From the NCBI RefSeq assembly GCF_021130785.1, contig NC_060208.1:52057501-52121500 (forward strand): DNA of 64,000 nt. The letters are read 5' to 3'. This DNA comes from Homalodisca vitripennis. Lineage: Eukaryota > Arthropoda > Insecta > Hemiptera > Cicadellidae. Below the pieces are notes generated by a model, which saw only the letters and a program-made list of their open reading frames with translations, was not told where the DNA came from and ran no database searches. The translations under genes were made by a program, and so were the position numbers. This document shows, piece by piece, positions 37,412-49,590 of this stretch (its first letter is position 1; each line of letters begins with the position of its first letter).

Positions 37412-37762
37412 AAATACTGGACTTAATAAATAATGTTTAAGGTAGCAGACATCCAATGGAGAATGGTCTACAAGGAGTTTTTAACGTAAGCTTAGCTCAA
37501 GCTGTACATTATTATAAAGGGGTTGTTTAGCAGAGATGAATGCTGGAGGGTAATACAAGGTATCAGTTATTATAATAGAAAATTTTTATTTTAGGTTGCG
37601 CTTTGGACTTTACTTGATGTACATCTTACATTACTCTTTAAAACAATGTAAATCTTGAGCTACGATTACATAAACAATTTTTGCCGAACACCTTGTAGAC
37701 CATCCTCCATTGGGTGTAGAGTCACTAACTATCTTAAAAACTATTTCATAAGTCCAGTATTT
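37412..37762. mobile_element. inverted-repeat element, about 350 bp (MITE-like)
   Basis: The two ends are reverse complements with gaps. Outer 14 bp: AAATACTGGACTTA at 37412-37425 against 37749-37762, exact. Then CCAATGGAGAATGGTCTACA near 37453-37472 against its near-exact inverse near 37701-37720, then an inner block with AGCTCAAG. The arms are about 100 bp each around an AT-rich centre without a frame. It is probably a non-autonomous DNA transposon. No target duplication was identified. Confidence 0.75.
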
Positions 37763-38799
37763 ATTTACTAAGTTTAACTTTCACAACTTGAGCCAAGACA
37801 AGAATAAAAAACCATCTAGAACAGGACCTACATTGTAATTGTTTCAAACTTTAAACCATCATAATTTTTTTAAGAATGGTCTCTTTGAGGTGGGATTTAC
37901 GGCATTGTTCTCTACTAATAAAGACCTTTAATTTGATGTACTACTTGACCTATGCTTTCATTTAAGATTTCCCTCTGACTCCTTGCGGGCCATCCCCCTG
38001 ACATGACAAAGATATGGTAGTTACTTCAAAAAGTACATTTATAGGTGCAATAATGATGTACAAAGTTTTATTACTTTACCTGTAATCGTTCGGTAGTTAT
38101 AAACCCCTTGCGGGACTTTTTTAAACCATGTATATATTACCAAATACATTGAAGTCCTTAACTTACATCTATAATTTGGATTTTTCTAACTCCACTTGAA
38201 TGCATGTAAAAGGAATATTCTTGCTTTGTATTTTGAAGAAGACATAACAATGCGCTATCGATTTATTAGTTTAAACAGCCTAGGTAACTTTTGAGACAGG
38301 CAAACCAAATATTTTTTTATCTAATTATATATTTAATTTCACGCTAATTAACACTCACTTCCTCGCGAAAACGAAAGAAACAGATTTTTATTGAAACCGT
38401 TCTATGAAAAGAATGTGGTCTTTATATTATAAGACCAACAATCTCATTAGGATATTATAAAATATCTAATAAGGTTATTGGTTTTTACTTTATTACTTCA
38501 TAGATTCTGGTGGCAGAAATAACCAGTAGACATCAGCCGGAGCTTCTTGCTAAAAGACACGAGGTTCTAAAAGGTTGATATTTTCAGGCTTGTGATTCGA
38601 AAGAATATAATGTTTTTTTAATTATTGAGCTTCTTATTGTTTGATGAGTTATGGCTTTTTAAGATAAAATGTTGGAGGTATAGTGTAGTATTTACATTTT
38701 TTATGATTTACAATTATATCTCACATTTTCATGAGACTGATGATTCAAAGTTATTATGCCAACTGTCGTCCTTTAATCTCTGGCTGTGTATTTTTGTGT
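37763..38799. other. gene-free stretch
   Basis: The word CCTTGCGGG occurs twice (about 37982 and 38106) in otherwise unassigned sequence. Confidence 0.4.
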
Positions 38800-38985
38800 T
38801 ATTGGCCAAGCATCAGCGAAGCCTATTACTCTTGGGGCTGGGAAAATATAATTTCTGTCTGTCTGTCCGCACATATTGTACATTCTTGAGTTCGATAATT
38901 GTACATGTTACACCATGGAGATGGGCAGAGCGTAAGTATTTTTACATAGGTCTTGTGAGTAACCATAATGGCAACGAAAAATTGT
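38800..38985 (-). repeat. dispersed repeat R7, copy (reversed)
   Basis: Minus strand: TTTCGTTGCCATTATGGTTA, CTCACAAGACCTATGTAAAA, AATTATCGAACTCAAGAATG, GCGGACAGACAGACAGAAAT, TTTTCCCAGCCCCAAGAGTA. The 120-codon plus-strand frame 38625-38987 overlaps it and is therefore not taken as a gene. Confidence 0.75.
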
Positions 38986-39862
38986 AATATGGATCAATTT
39001 TTTAAGACGATGGATACAGTTATATGAGGTTTTATCATGTGATATTTTTAATAGTGTACAAAATTATTAGAATGAAACTTAACGTTAAACATCAGTGACA
39101 CGATCTGATTTCAGTGCACTCTTGAGTTATTGAGCACTCTCTAATACCGGTACATTTATTATTTTAACACTCCTATGCGACTTAAACTAAAGAATAAAAA
39201 TATGAAGTTTCATATAGTCAGATATTTTAGATAGATTTCATCAGTAGACTTAATTTATACATAGACAAAAATGAGTTCTATGATGGTACATTTCCAAAAC
39301 ATAGTTTGAGCGTCATTGAAGCCTATCGTTCAGTAGGCTAACACAATTTTTTTTGCCTGCCCTAGAATGTAAATATTATTTTTTGTATCATGTTGTACCT
39401 ATCTATCTGTCTACAGAATAATCACGAGAGTTCTGTATGTAAAGTATACAAGATTAAACCTTTTGTCTGCAACCTAAACGAAGCACAACAACAACACGTA
39501 ACAACGTGACTCGTGATATGGCCTATCTTGTTATCAAATAAACTAAAGTTATAAATTTATAATATATGTGGTTTTAGCCATAAAATAGCCTTTCTAGGTA
39601 CAATCTTTACGTTGCTACAATCTTTACGTTACTACTTATAACAAAATTAAGTAAATACTCAACATTTTTACAACAATCAAATCTTGTATGAATATCATAG
39701 ATATGAATATATACATATATATATATGCATGCTAATTTCATTTCATTAAGTTAATAGGAACATTTTAAAGTAACACTTTTAAATGAGCTGAAATATGCCA
39801 AATGTGATATTCATTTTAAAATATGTTTGATGAAAATAAAGCTAGAGAAAATACCAGCTACG
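38986..39862. other. gene-free stretch
   Basis: 39285-39440 may hold another diverged reversed R7 copy (CTATCTATCTGTCTAC and a CATTGAAGCCTATCG block). No gene. Confidence 0.4.
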
Positions 39863-39992
39863 TCAAATGAAGTAAAGGAGTTTAATCTTCCTTGATAAAT
39901 GCCTCATTGCATTATTTTCCTCGATAACAAGGTTCGTTTGATGTCGTCAAAGACAAATATTTTCTTTCTCAACGTATTTTCTCAGAATATTA
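39863..39992 (+). repeat. dispersed repeat R5, copy 2
   Basis: Partner of 11961-12087, same orientation. Confidence 0.75.
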
Positions 39993-41514
39993 GTTTTGAA
40001 AGTAAGATATTAAAATGCAGCAATATTGAAGTGTTTCACTACGTAGTTCCACACAACTATAATGTGCTAGGTTATAAGGACATGACGTACTATGTGTGTG
40101 CATAGATTTTTGTATTAACATAAAAATATACACATACGTAACGTTGATTGCAATATATGAATCAACGGGTACATAAACCATTCGAAGATATCAACACTTA
40201 CCACTGCGACCTCCATGTGTCTAAAGAATTTTTGTCAATAATTATTGCTCTCCTTCTTTAAGACACTAATTATATTTTTCTAGGCTCACATTATTTATCA
40301 GGCAGTTGTTAATCGATAACTTTACCTTTAAGAAATAGTTACAAAACTAAGAATGAAATTACTTCAATATATATGATAATATGTAATACAATTCCAAAAT
40401 TGAATAATGTGTGGATAGTGAATTTAAATTAGTTTAATTAGTGTTCAATACAGCAATCAAAATAATAGCAATGGATGTTTTAGTAACTTATTATTTAAAC
40501 TAATACGGCTTGAGTGAACCCAAAAGCTAATTGAGAGATTTATTTCATAATCAAATTTTTTGTGAAAGCTTTTTGTGAATAGGAGAGGGGATTTACATAT
40601 GTATAAACGGTTTTAAAGAATGGATTATTAGTAGAGATGGATACCAGTTGTCTTCATTTGCACACTATGCCAGAATGTTTTCTCCTCCCGAATGGATCGT
40701 CACAGGATCTACATACTGTATATAAACGAGCACTCAAATGATAATTTGTAAAAAGGGGAAGGGCAACGGCACCATGTGCTAGGCCCAAAAACAAGCGACT
40801 CAGTCTCGGAGATGAACTTCTGCACGATCCATAGGGAAGTGGGCATAAGGGACGCCACGCCAAAATCACGAGATTTTAAATTGCCACAATCTGGTATTGC
40901 CACAACCAATCAAGAACGTCTATAATATCATCTGCCTGTATGTAGTTACAAATGAAGCGCATTGAGAATTATAAATCACACTACACGCGTAAAAGAAATT
41001 AATTAATATTGAGAAAGCATTTAGTTATAAATAGTAAAAACTCATAAATATATCATTGTATTTGATGTATAAATTCATATTAAAATCTGATTAAATGGTT
41101 CTTTAATCCATGTAGTGGGTTTTCCATACAGTATGTGGTGTATATTACCGTTCGAAGTTATAACCGCTATGCCCTGAATGTCTTATACCGTTATTATGAA
41201 TCTCTATTGTATAATGAAAACAGGTGGGTTTTAACTAAAACAAGTGAAACTTGGGAAAAATACATCTTGATAAAAAAACTTATAAAATTATAATCATCCT
41301 GAGGTACAATTCAGTTAACCCCACACATGTTCCATTACAGGCAACCACCGATTTTCTTTGTACTTGTGCCACAATTTTACTAATGTGCACTGTTTACTTA
41401 TTCTGTATATTTATTATTAGTTTGCTCCATGATTTTAGAGTAAGGTGTAGAAAGCATCACCTGTAAGCATTTCAAGAGCCTTTAAAGTAACATAAATCAA
41501 AGAAAAATGACTCA
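39993..41514. other. gene-free stretch with an unassigned GC-richer patch
   Basis: 40640-40920 is less AT-rich and open on the minus strand in two overlapping frames of about 70 codons, neither of which resembles a known family. The rest is AT-rich and featureless. Confidence 0.4.
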
Positions 41515-41712
41515 CACAATCCACCTTTGCCTACAGAAACGTGGAATTGTATTGACATCATATCAAGAAAATATCTGTGAAAGTGTAGTGTAGTCAACCA
41601 CAAACTCGGAACTCCATCTGGGATACCATCATATAATATCTGGATATAATTCTGTCAGATGGGAGAATATCCACTGCAGATAAACTGTTATATTTCAGGC
41701 TTAGCGGATACA
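41515..41712 (+). repeat. dispersed repeat R1, copy 2
   Basis: The most diverged of three R1 copies. It keeps GTGTAGTCAACCAC-like, AACTCGGAACTC, GGGATACCATCAT and GGAGAATATCCACTGCAGAT blocks. Confidence 0.7.
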
Positions 41713-43613
41713 CGCAGGATCGTTCTTATTGTGATAACTTTATTAAATCTGACACAAAAGCAAACAACATTTCTTTCATGATTTTGTTGAACTGATATAT
41801 TAGGTTTTCAAAATATTATCTTTTACATTAGCTATAATATTTAACGTAGTATATAGTAACTTTTATACTTCAACTAATGTGTAGCGTTATGTTGTATAGT
41901 GCTGATTCTAAAGTGAATTTCTGTTCATTTGTCCAGTCGGTTTCGTTAAAACAAATATATAAAAGATTAATCTATAAAATTATTTTTTTAAAGCTGGTAA
42001 AAACTCTACTAACATAAGATTGGCCACCTTAGGTTTTGTTCCCTGAATAACGCACGGTTAATAAATCTATAATGCTGCAGCTAGTTATGTGGCATGTTAG
42101 TTGATGTCTGGGATAAAAATGTTGGTGCAGAACGTATAACGAAGCAATGAACGAGGCAAGGGATGAATGCCTAGAAGTTTTAGGTGGTGAAAAGCATGCA
42201 ATAGATGTCTTCGACCCATGCTCCAGACTGATAAACATTCAGTGACTTGTTTTATTAAATCAATTATTAAATATTGATTATAAGAATTACACCCTTAACA
42301 GTTAAGCTCTTTGTTTTTAAAAGAATCACTATAATTTTGTCTAATTGATGTACGTCTTATAGGAGATTTCTATCAAGATCATAACGTTACATTCATAGCA
42401 TGGTTCTTGTATATCCACGAAATAAACAATACATATTCCAAACATATTTTTAAAGAATACAAAAATATAAATACTGAACTTTGTCAACCAAAACTTGCAT
42501 AAATAGGTTTGTTACATAAAAGAGCATCAATTTATTTAATTCATTACTAAACTGATTCTGGGCCCAGTATAAGTAATGTATTTAAGATAATTTACTAATC
42601 ACCAAGAATAGTCCAATTCAAGAATTGGTTTTAATACGCTGCCAGATCGTGGTGATGTATAAATTTTAGTTTGGAATAAATAAAAGTATTGATATTTGTT
42701 CTAAAAAAAACTACCGATCAGAACTTTTGTCTAGAAAAATTGTAAAACAGTATTAAAAAATAAATATTTAAAACATCATCAATTATATTTAAATAAAAAG
42801 AGCAAAAACATAATTACTATTTATTAAGGCGCCTGTAATATTATTGCGCAGTGCCGCTACCACCATGATTACATGTATTACTTTTTCAGATGAAATAAGG
42901 AAATGTAATTCCTATCTCCGTAAAATGTTTTACTGTTTTTTTAAATGTTTTTTTTGACAGCAGTGCATATATTTTATCAATAAGAACATTACAATTTAAA
43001 TTTAATCCCTTATCAGAATGGTCTTTGTTAACTATGTGGCTACTGAAAGTTAATGTAAATTTGCTCATACACGTGGTTCATATACAGATAAAAAACAGAA
43101 AACAATCCAAAGATTTGTATGATTAATGATTTTTCCAAATATACTGTACACCAAAGCAATGTGACCACCCATCCACTGAACGCGTTGTCAATAGCAGCTG
43201 TCCTTCCCTATACAACCAACATAAACCCCAAATGTCGGAACAAGTATTTGCGAACTTTGGTCTTTTACGTCCAAGGGACGATTAGTTAGAGCCAATGTCT
43301 TGTATTTAAGGATCTAACGTCCTAGGTTGTAGTACAGAAAAGCCTCATACAGAAACTTACTTTAGCAATAAGTTTTACGTCCTTTCCAAAGCGTAATAAA
43401 TCTTAAGTTGTAAATGAAGAGTATTCTGTAATATCATAAACAATTAATAATATCTTTAATTATAGAATTACGTGAAAAAGGTCCTTGGCCATTTTTATCT
43501 TTGGCAAACTGTATTTCAATATGTTTGATGTTTTCTAGCAAATATCAGGTTTAAATTTCACAACTCATAAACCATACAGAATTGAAAAGCACTTGACTAA
43601 TATTTTAGTCATA
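41713..43613. other. gene-free AT-rich stretch
   Basis: No gene recognised. Around 42090-42240 a short plus-strand frame (NEARDECLEVLGGEKHAIDV) looks protein-like but is too short to support. Confidence 0.35.
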
Positions 43614-43760
43614 TTAACAAACTAATATTCACTCTGGTGTGACAACAACGATAACAGCACTTCACTCATGGTAATAACTTTGACAAAACAATTCTGTAAA
43701 TGTATCTTTCCCTCTTTGTTACAGTAGAAAGCTTCTCTTTCATGGTATGAGTTTATAATG
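43614..43760 (+). repeat. dispersed repeat R3, copy 2
   Basis: Closest relative of copy 1 at 18383-18530, similar over about 145 bp. Confidence 0.8.
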
Positions 43761-45254
43761 TAATTTTCCGCACAAGTACTCCTAATCGCAGATATTTATT
43801 ATTTATTAAATAAGTATTATTTAGATTGTTAGATAAAGTAAATGTTTTAGTGATGAAATGAACATATTCGATTTACAATATAAAGATTTTAATTAGTTAA
43901 TTACAATACAGTTTATTTAAATGCAAAAATGGTATTAATATCTGCAATACTTCTTTGAAGTAAACATATCTTATTAACCATTATATTTTAAGTCTCTTGT
44001 TACTTTAATATTTAAATAAAATACATCTGAAATTATTGTGATTAGAAACCATATGATGAGGAAATTTATATGACACGCACGTATATTATATTATCATTTA
44101 ACAGTAAATAATAGTTTTGAGTTATTTTTGAAACAAGTGTAGTTATAGGAATGAAATGTTCTTAACGATTGACTCATCAAAACTAGGACTGTTGAATTTA
44201 CTACGATGAAGTGTGTTACTATGTAATGAGTTCTTCTACGAGTTCTATTAGTTTAACTTTCTGATGTAGCAACAAGGATTTAGTATTACTCTAAATGATG
44301 TGTCACTTACAGCAATAACAGACTAACAGCCCGTATATGGTTGGTAGATAGTGATACTCTAATGGTAATATTCTGGCCTATAATATTCTATGGGTCACTT
44401 GGTTACCAATGGTACATTCAGCACGTCCTCCTGAGCGTGTGAATTACATAACATGTTCAGATTAGAAGTATTGTGTTACTAACCGGTTGATATGTTCTGA
44501 TACGGAATCATATTTACCGGATCATGATTTTAACATTTAATATACAATAAATCATGTGTTGGCCAATTTTGTTCATTTTAAAACAATAATATTGGTCAGA
44601 CAATATAACTTACAAATAGAATTAAATATGTTTAAACGATAGGTATTTTAAAATAATAACGCTGTTAATGTTATTCTGCCCGTCCTCATAGGCTACTGGC
44701 CTATGCGGAGACCTTATTAAACAGAATAAGGGGGAGAGTCGATACAGTAAAAGGTAGATTGTACTGATACAAAATGCAATGGTCACAGACGGATTTGAAC
44801 CTGTTCGGCGTCTCTTGACAATGTTTGTAAGCATACTGAGCAATTTGTAATAATGACAATATCTGGAAATCTTTAATTACCAAACCAAATTTTAATTTTT
44901 TCAAAATGACAAGATCGCATTTAATGTGACAGAACCGTGAACACACTCTGAAAAACTGCGTATGCATCTTTTAATAAGATCACGACTTAATTACAGTTTT
45001 ATAGTCATTTTGTTTCGAATTTAGCCTTAACGATGTAGGCCAATTGTGAGATAGGTACGAAAAGATTTACAACAATTCAAATCTTTTCAACTCAACTCAA
45101 ATTTATAACAATAAATATTCAGTGTTAATTAATTGAAAGTTTTTAAAAAGTGTCCAAAACAGTGTGAATGAAACTACTGAATTTTCAATGAAAAACTTGT
45201 TACCTTCATGGCATTACGACTGGTGAGTACGAGTAGTTTCAGTCACGTGATGGC
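43761..45254. other. gene-free stretch
   Basis: No gene or clear repeat. A B-box-like word near 44780-44791 was considered as a tRNA and rejected. Confidence 0.4.
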
Positions 45255-47078
45255 TATCCAGACTGACCCTCTCTCTATCTCAGGTATGATGTATGACACG
45301 ATTCTACATACATTGTGCTGCTGTATTACATACTTTGTTATTATATCCTATCCAGACTGACCCTCTCTCTATCTCAGGTATGATGTATGACACGATTCTA
45401 CATACATTGTGCTGCTGTATTACATACTTTGTTATTATATCCTATCCAGACTGACCCTCTCTCTATCTCAGGTATGATGTATGACACGATTCTACATACA
45501 TTGTGCTGCTGTATTACATACTTTGTTATTATATCCTATCCAGACTGACCCTCTCTCTATCTCAGGTATGATGTATGACACGATTCTACATACATTGTGC
45601 TGCTGTATTACATACTTTGTTATTATATCCTATCCAGACTGACCCTCTCTCTATCTCAGGTATGATGTATGACACGATTCTACATACATTGTGCTGCTGT
45701 ATTACATACTTTGTTATTATATACTATCCAGACTGACCATCTCTCTATCTCAGGTATGATGTATGACACGATTCTACATACATTGTGCTGCTGTATTACA
45801 TACTTTGTTATTATATCCTATCCAGACTGACCCTCTCTCTATCTCAGGTATGATGTATGACACGATTCTACATACATTGTGCTGCTGTATTACATACTTT
45901 GTTATTATATCCTATCCAGACTGACCCTCTCTCTATCTCAGGTATGATGTATGACACGATTCTACATACATTGTGCTGCTGTATTACATACTTTGTTATT
46001 ATATCCTATCCAGACTGAGCCATCTCTCTATCTCAGGTATGATGTATGACACGATTCTACATACATTGTGCTGCTGTATTACATACTTTGTTATTATATC
46101 CTATCCAGACTGACCTCTCTCTATCTCAGGTATGATGTATGACACGATTCTACATACATTGTGCTGCTGTATTACATACTTTGTTATTATATCCTATCCA
46201 GACTGACCTCTCTCTATCTCAGGTATGATGTATGACACGATTCTACATACATTGTGCTGCTGTATTACATACTTTGTTGTTATATCCTATCCAGACTGAC
46301 CATCTCTCTATCTCAGGTATGATGTATGACACGATTCTACATACATTGTGCTGCTGTATTACATACTTTGTTATTATATCCTATCCAGACTGACCATCTC
46401 TCTATCTCAGGTATGATGTATGACACGATTCTAAATACATTGTGCTGCTGTATTACATACTTTGTTATTATATCCTATCCAGACTGAGCCATCTCTCTAT
46501 CTCAGGTATGATGTATGACACGATTCTACATACATTGTGCTGCTGTATTACATACTTTGTTATTATATCCTATCCAGATATCTCTACGATTCTACATACA
46601 GACTTTGTTATTATCCATCTCTCTATCTCAGGTATGATGTATGACACGATTCTACATACATTGTGCTGCTGTATTACATACTTTGTTATTATATCCTATC
46701 CAGACTGACCCTCTCTCTATCTCAGGTATGATGTATGACACGATTCTACATACATTGTGCTGCTGTATTACATACTTTGTTATTATATCCTATCCAGACT
46801 GACCCTCTCTCTATCTCAGGTATGATGTATGACACGATTCTACATACATTGTGCTGCTGTATTACATACTTTGTTATTATATCCTATCCAGACTGACCCT
46901 CTCTCTATCTCAGGTATGATGTATGACACGATTCTACATACATTGTGCTGCTGTATTACATACTTTGTTATTATATCCTATCCAGACTGACCCTCTCTCT
47001 ATCTCAGGTATGATGTATGACACGATTCTACATACATTGTGCTGCTGTATTACATACTTTGTTATTATATCCTATCCA
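45255..47078. repeat. tandem satellite, 94-bp unit, 19 units
   Basis: Unit starts, counted at TATCCAGACTGA: 45255, 45349, 45443, 45537, 45631, 45725, 45819, 45913, 46007, 46102, 46195, 46288, 46382, 46476, 46571, 46697, 46791, 46885 and 46979, with the last trace ending near 47078. Units are almost identical. Nearly all variation is confined to the bases right after CCAGACTGA (CCCTCT, CCATCT, GCCATCT-type or CCTCT), giving lengths of 93 to 95. The unit at 46571 is rearranged to 126 bp. 94 is not a multiple of three, so the array has no constant frame, and the open frames inside it (46442-46708, 46923-47174) are incidental. Each unit carries CTGACCCTCTCTCTATCTCAG directly followed by GTATGA. 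Confidence 0.97.
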
Positions 47079-48656
47079 AGCAGCGCCATCTTCTCACCTT
47101 TCTATGTTGTTTATAACATAAAATTTGTTTGTACTTACACATCCTTCATTATCAGAATTATTAAGATTATGTGAAAGATATATAACATGAAATATGATTT
47201 TAGAAATATATAAACATTTGAGCCCTTCTTAATGAAATATGATACAAATATCTTTTTAAGACGAGCTTAGCCGATTAGGTTATGAAGTTATATATGAAGA
47301 AAAAAGAAATATTAATTCATGAGTAGGATCCAACGGTAATAATTTTGTAAATATTTGTAAATTTCATCATTAGTATTTCGTTTTTAAGTATCGCATGTAT
47401 ATTTTCATATTCACATTAATGTAACGTATCCTGACTTTTGAATACGCAAAATCGTTTGCAATAAACCATCTAGGTATACAATGATTTATTGACATGACTC
47501 AAGTCTCTAATCACTTAAATAATACAGCCTAAATTAGTACTTAAACCATGTGAAAAAATAAAATAAAGGATTATTAAAACTAAAGATATATGAAAATACT
47601 ATCCTTTTAAACTGAGGTTATGACTTTCGTTGGTAAGTTTTTTATAAAAAGAACATAGAAAGTTTGTTGTTTCCTAATGTTTTATGCATTGAAAATTCTT
47701 TTAAAAGGATTTAGAACATTTGTCATAGTTCATGTTAAAAAAGGTAGAAACCTAAGTTTCTGGCATTGAAATCAACTCCTTCTCACGTGTAAAAAAGACT
47801 GCAAAAATCAATAAGCACAAAAACGTCACACCCACCTTCAATTCTGACACACACTGAAAAAGAGAGTAAATTTAATCCTGAAACCGTAGTGTTATAATTT
47901 TTGTAGCACATATAGATTCCAAATGGCCGAAATCGTATTATCCCTTCTAACCTGCCAACGTAAATAAGAAAGTGTAAACACAGAATATTCTTTCCCAAAA
48001 AAACTGCCTTTCAAAAACCTATATCTGGCTATCTATATATAACTATATTTTAATGTGTGTGTATCGCAATACAAGGTTAACCTTATATCTTAGATTTTAT
48101 TAAATACTTAAATAAAAGAACATACATAAATTTCTGAAACTTAGTGTTACATGTTTTTAACATACCAATAGCAAATGTCTGAGATCCTGTATTCCTTTCA
48201 ATAATATATATTGTCAAAGAAAGAGATTAGAATACCTACGAGGATTTATATTTCACCTCGTAGTTCTTTATTTTAGTGTATTGAGGTAGTTTCATGCACA
48301 CTGGTTACATTTTAAGTAGCGCAAACCAATCATATGATAGAGAAAAAGGTTCGCATCAATTCAAGTTTTAATTTTCCTCCTCCAAACCTAAACCATTGAC
48401 TTTCGATAAAACAGTCCCCAGCTTTAATTCAAGAGTACAAAGGAGGTCTGCAAAGCTATCAGGAATCTAGTTTTTGATATGTACGTTATGAAAACACATT
48501 TGACTGTTTTTCAAAGTGGTAAAGAGAATTACTAAAGATCCTACATTTGAACAAGACACACTATTTTATGAGTTCTCAACCTCTTTTTACAAATACCCTG
48601 AACAGGGTAAAGATGAAATTGCACGAACATTTGTTTATACAATCTATTGCAAGGCA
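47079..48656. other. gene-free AT-rich stretch
   Basis: Nothing recognised between the satellite and the R3 copy. Confidence 0.4.
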
Positions 48657-48800
48657 CATAACATTTCATGCCACATCAACAAAACTTGACAATAGCAATA
48701 AAAGCACTTCTCTCCTCGTTATAGCTTTGATAAAACAATTCTGTAAGTGTATCTGTCCGTTCTTGCCACAGTAGATAACCTCTCTTCGGTTATGTATTTA
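48657..48800 (+). repeat. dispersed repeat R3, copy 3
   Basis: Keeps AATAAAAGCACTTC, TTTGATAAAACAATTCTGTA and GTGTATCTGTCC in R3 order. Confidence 0.7.
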
Positions 48801-49387
48801 CTCACATAATACATTTGTTATTTATAACGTTTTCCGTTAATACATATTAGGTTGTATTGATGTTGTTGTGTCCATTGAGTTAATGTGCATTGTACTGGAA
48901 AACCACATAGTTTCTCGTGAAATTGATTAGATGACTTTAGTGATTGAGAGGAATTTCTCCTCAGAGATAAATGATTCACAATTTTTATTTTCTAAGCTAA
49001 TTTTAAGAAATGCACGATAACATATTCTAGATATATTATGTACTTTATATTTATACTTATAAATAATAAATTAAATTGTATTAAATTGAAATATAGCAAA
49101 ATTCTGTATTTTTCCTTAACAAAAGTCATACTATATTAATGAACAATGAGATTAAAATACCTAAAATATAAATAAAATCACTATTTTACTATGCGTAAAA
49201 TAATTAACAACAAAATATCTGCAACCAAATTTAAATTATGATTTAAATTTACTTTTATATGTGCATGCTTGGATTTTTATACAATATCATAGCAATAATC
49301 ACTGATTTGGTAATAAATATAGAAATAGAAACTAAAAGTTGCTAGCCATTAAATATATAACTGTAAAGGAACAAATCACAGAAAGTA
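48801..49387. other. gene-free AT-rich stretch
   Basis: Nothing recognised. Confidence 0.4.
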
Positions 49388-49590
49388 AGTTTCCCGTTAC
49401 ATTCAATCCACCTCTTGCCTGCAGCAAACTGGAGTGTTACTGACATAAGATCTGGATAATATCCGTGAAAGTGGAGTCAATCACTTATTCGGAACTCAAT
49501 CCCGGATACCAACATAATATCTAGATATAATGTTGTCAGATCGGAGAATATCCGTGGCAGATATACTGTGATATTATTGAACCAACAGAC
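49388..49590 (+). repeat. dispersed repeat R1, copy 3
   Basis: Closest to copy 1 (13758-13965): CCGTTACATTCAATCCAC, CTTGCCTGCAGCAAA, AGATCTGGATAATATCCGTG and CGGAACTCAATCCCGGATA are shared with few or no changes. Confidence 0.85.

Noticed and set aside
38625..38987. 120-codon hydrophobic open frame
   Set aside because: Its second half is a reversed R7 repeat and there is no start context, domain or homology.
42090..42240. Short exon-like peptide NEARDECLEVLGGEKHAIDV
   Set aside because: It is too short, has no splice sites in the right phase and no recognised family.
44760..44840. tRNA or tRNA-SINE on the minus strand (GGTTCAAATCC word)
   Set aside because: The flanking bases do not form a T-stem, and no acceptor stem, D-arm or A-box is found.
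45255..47078. CRISPR-like array
   Set aside because: The whole 94-bp unit is repeated without unique spacers, and the DNA is eukaryotic.
46442..47174. Two open frames with repeated peptide HTLCCCITYFVIIS
   Set aside because: They follow from the 94-bp satellite. The unit is not a multiple of three, so the frame is lost from unit to unit.
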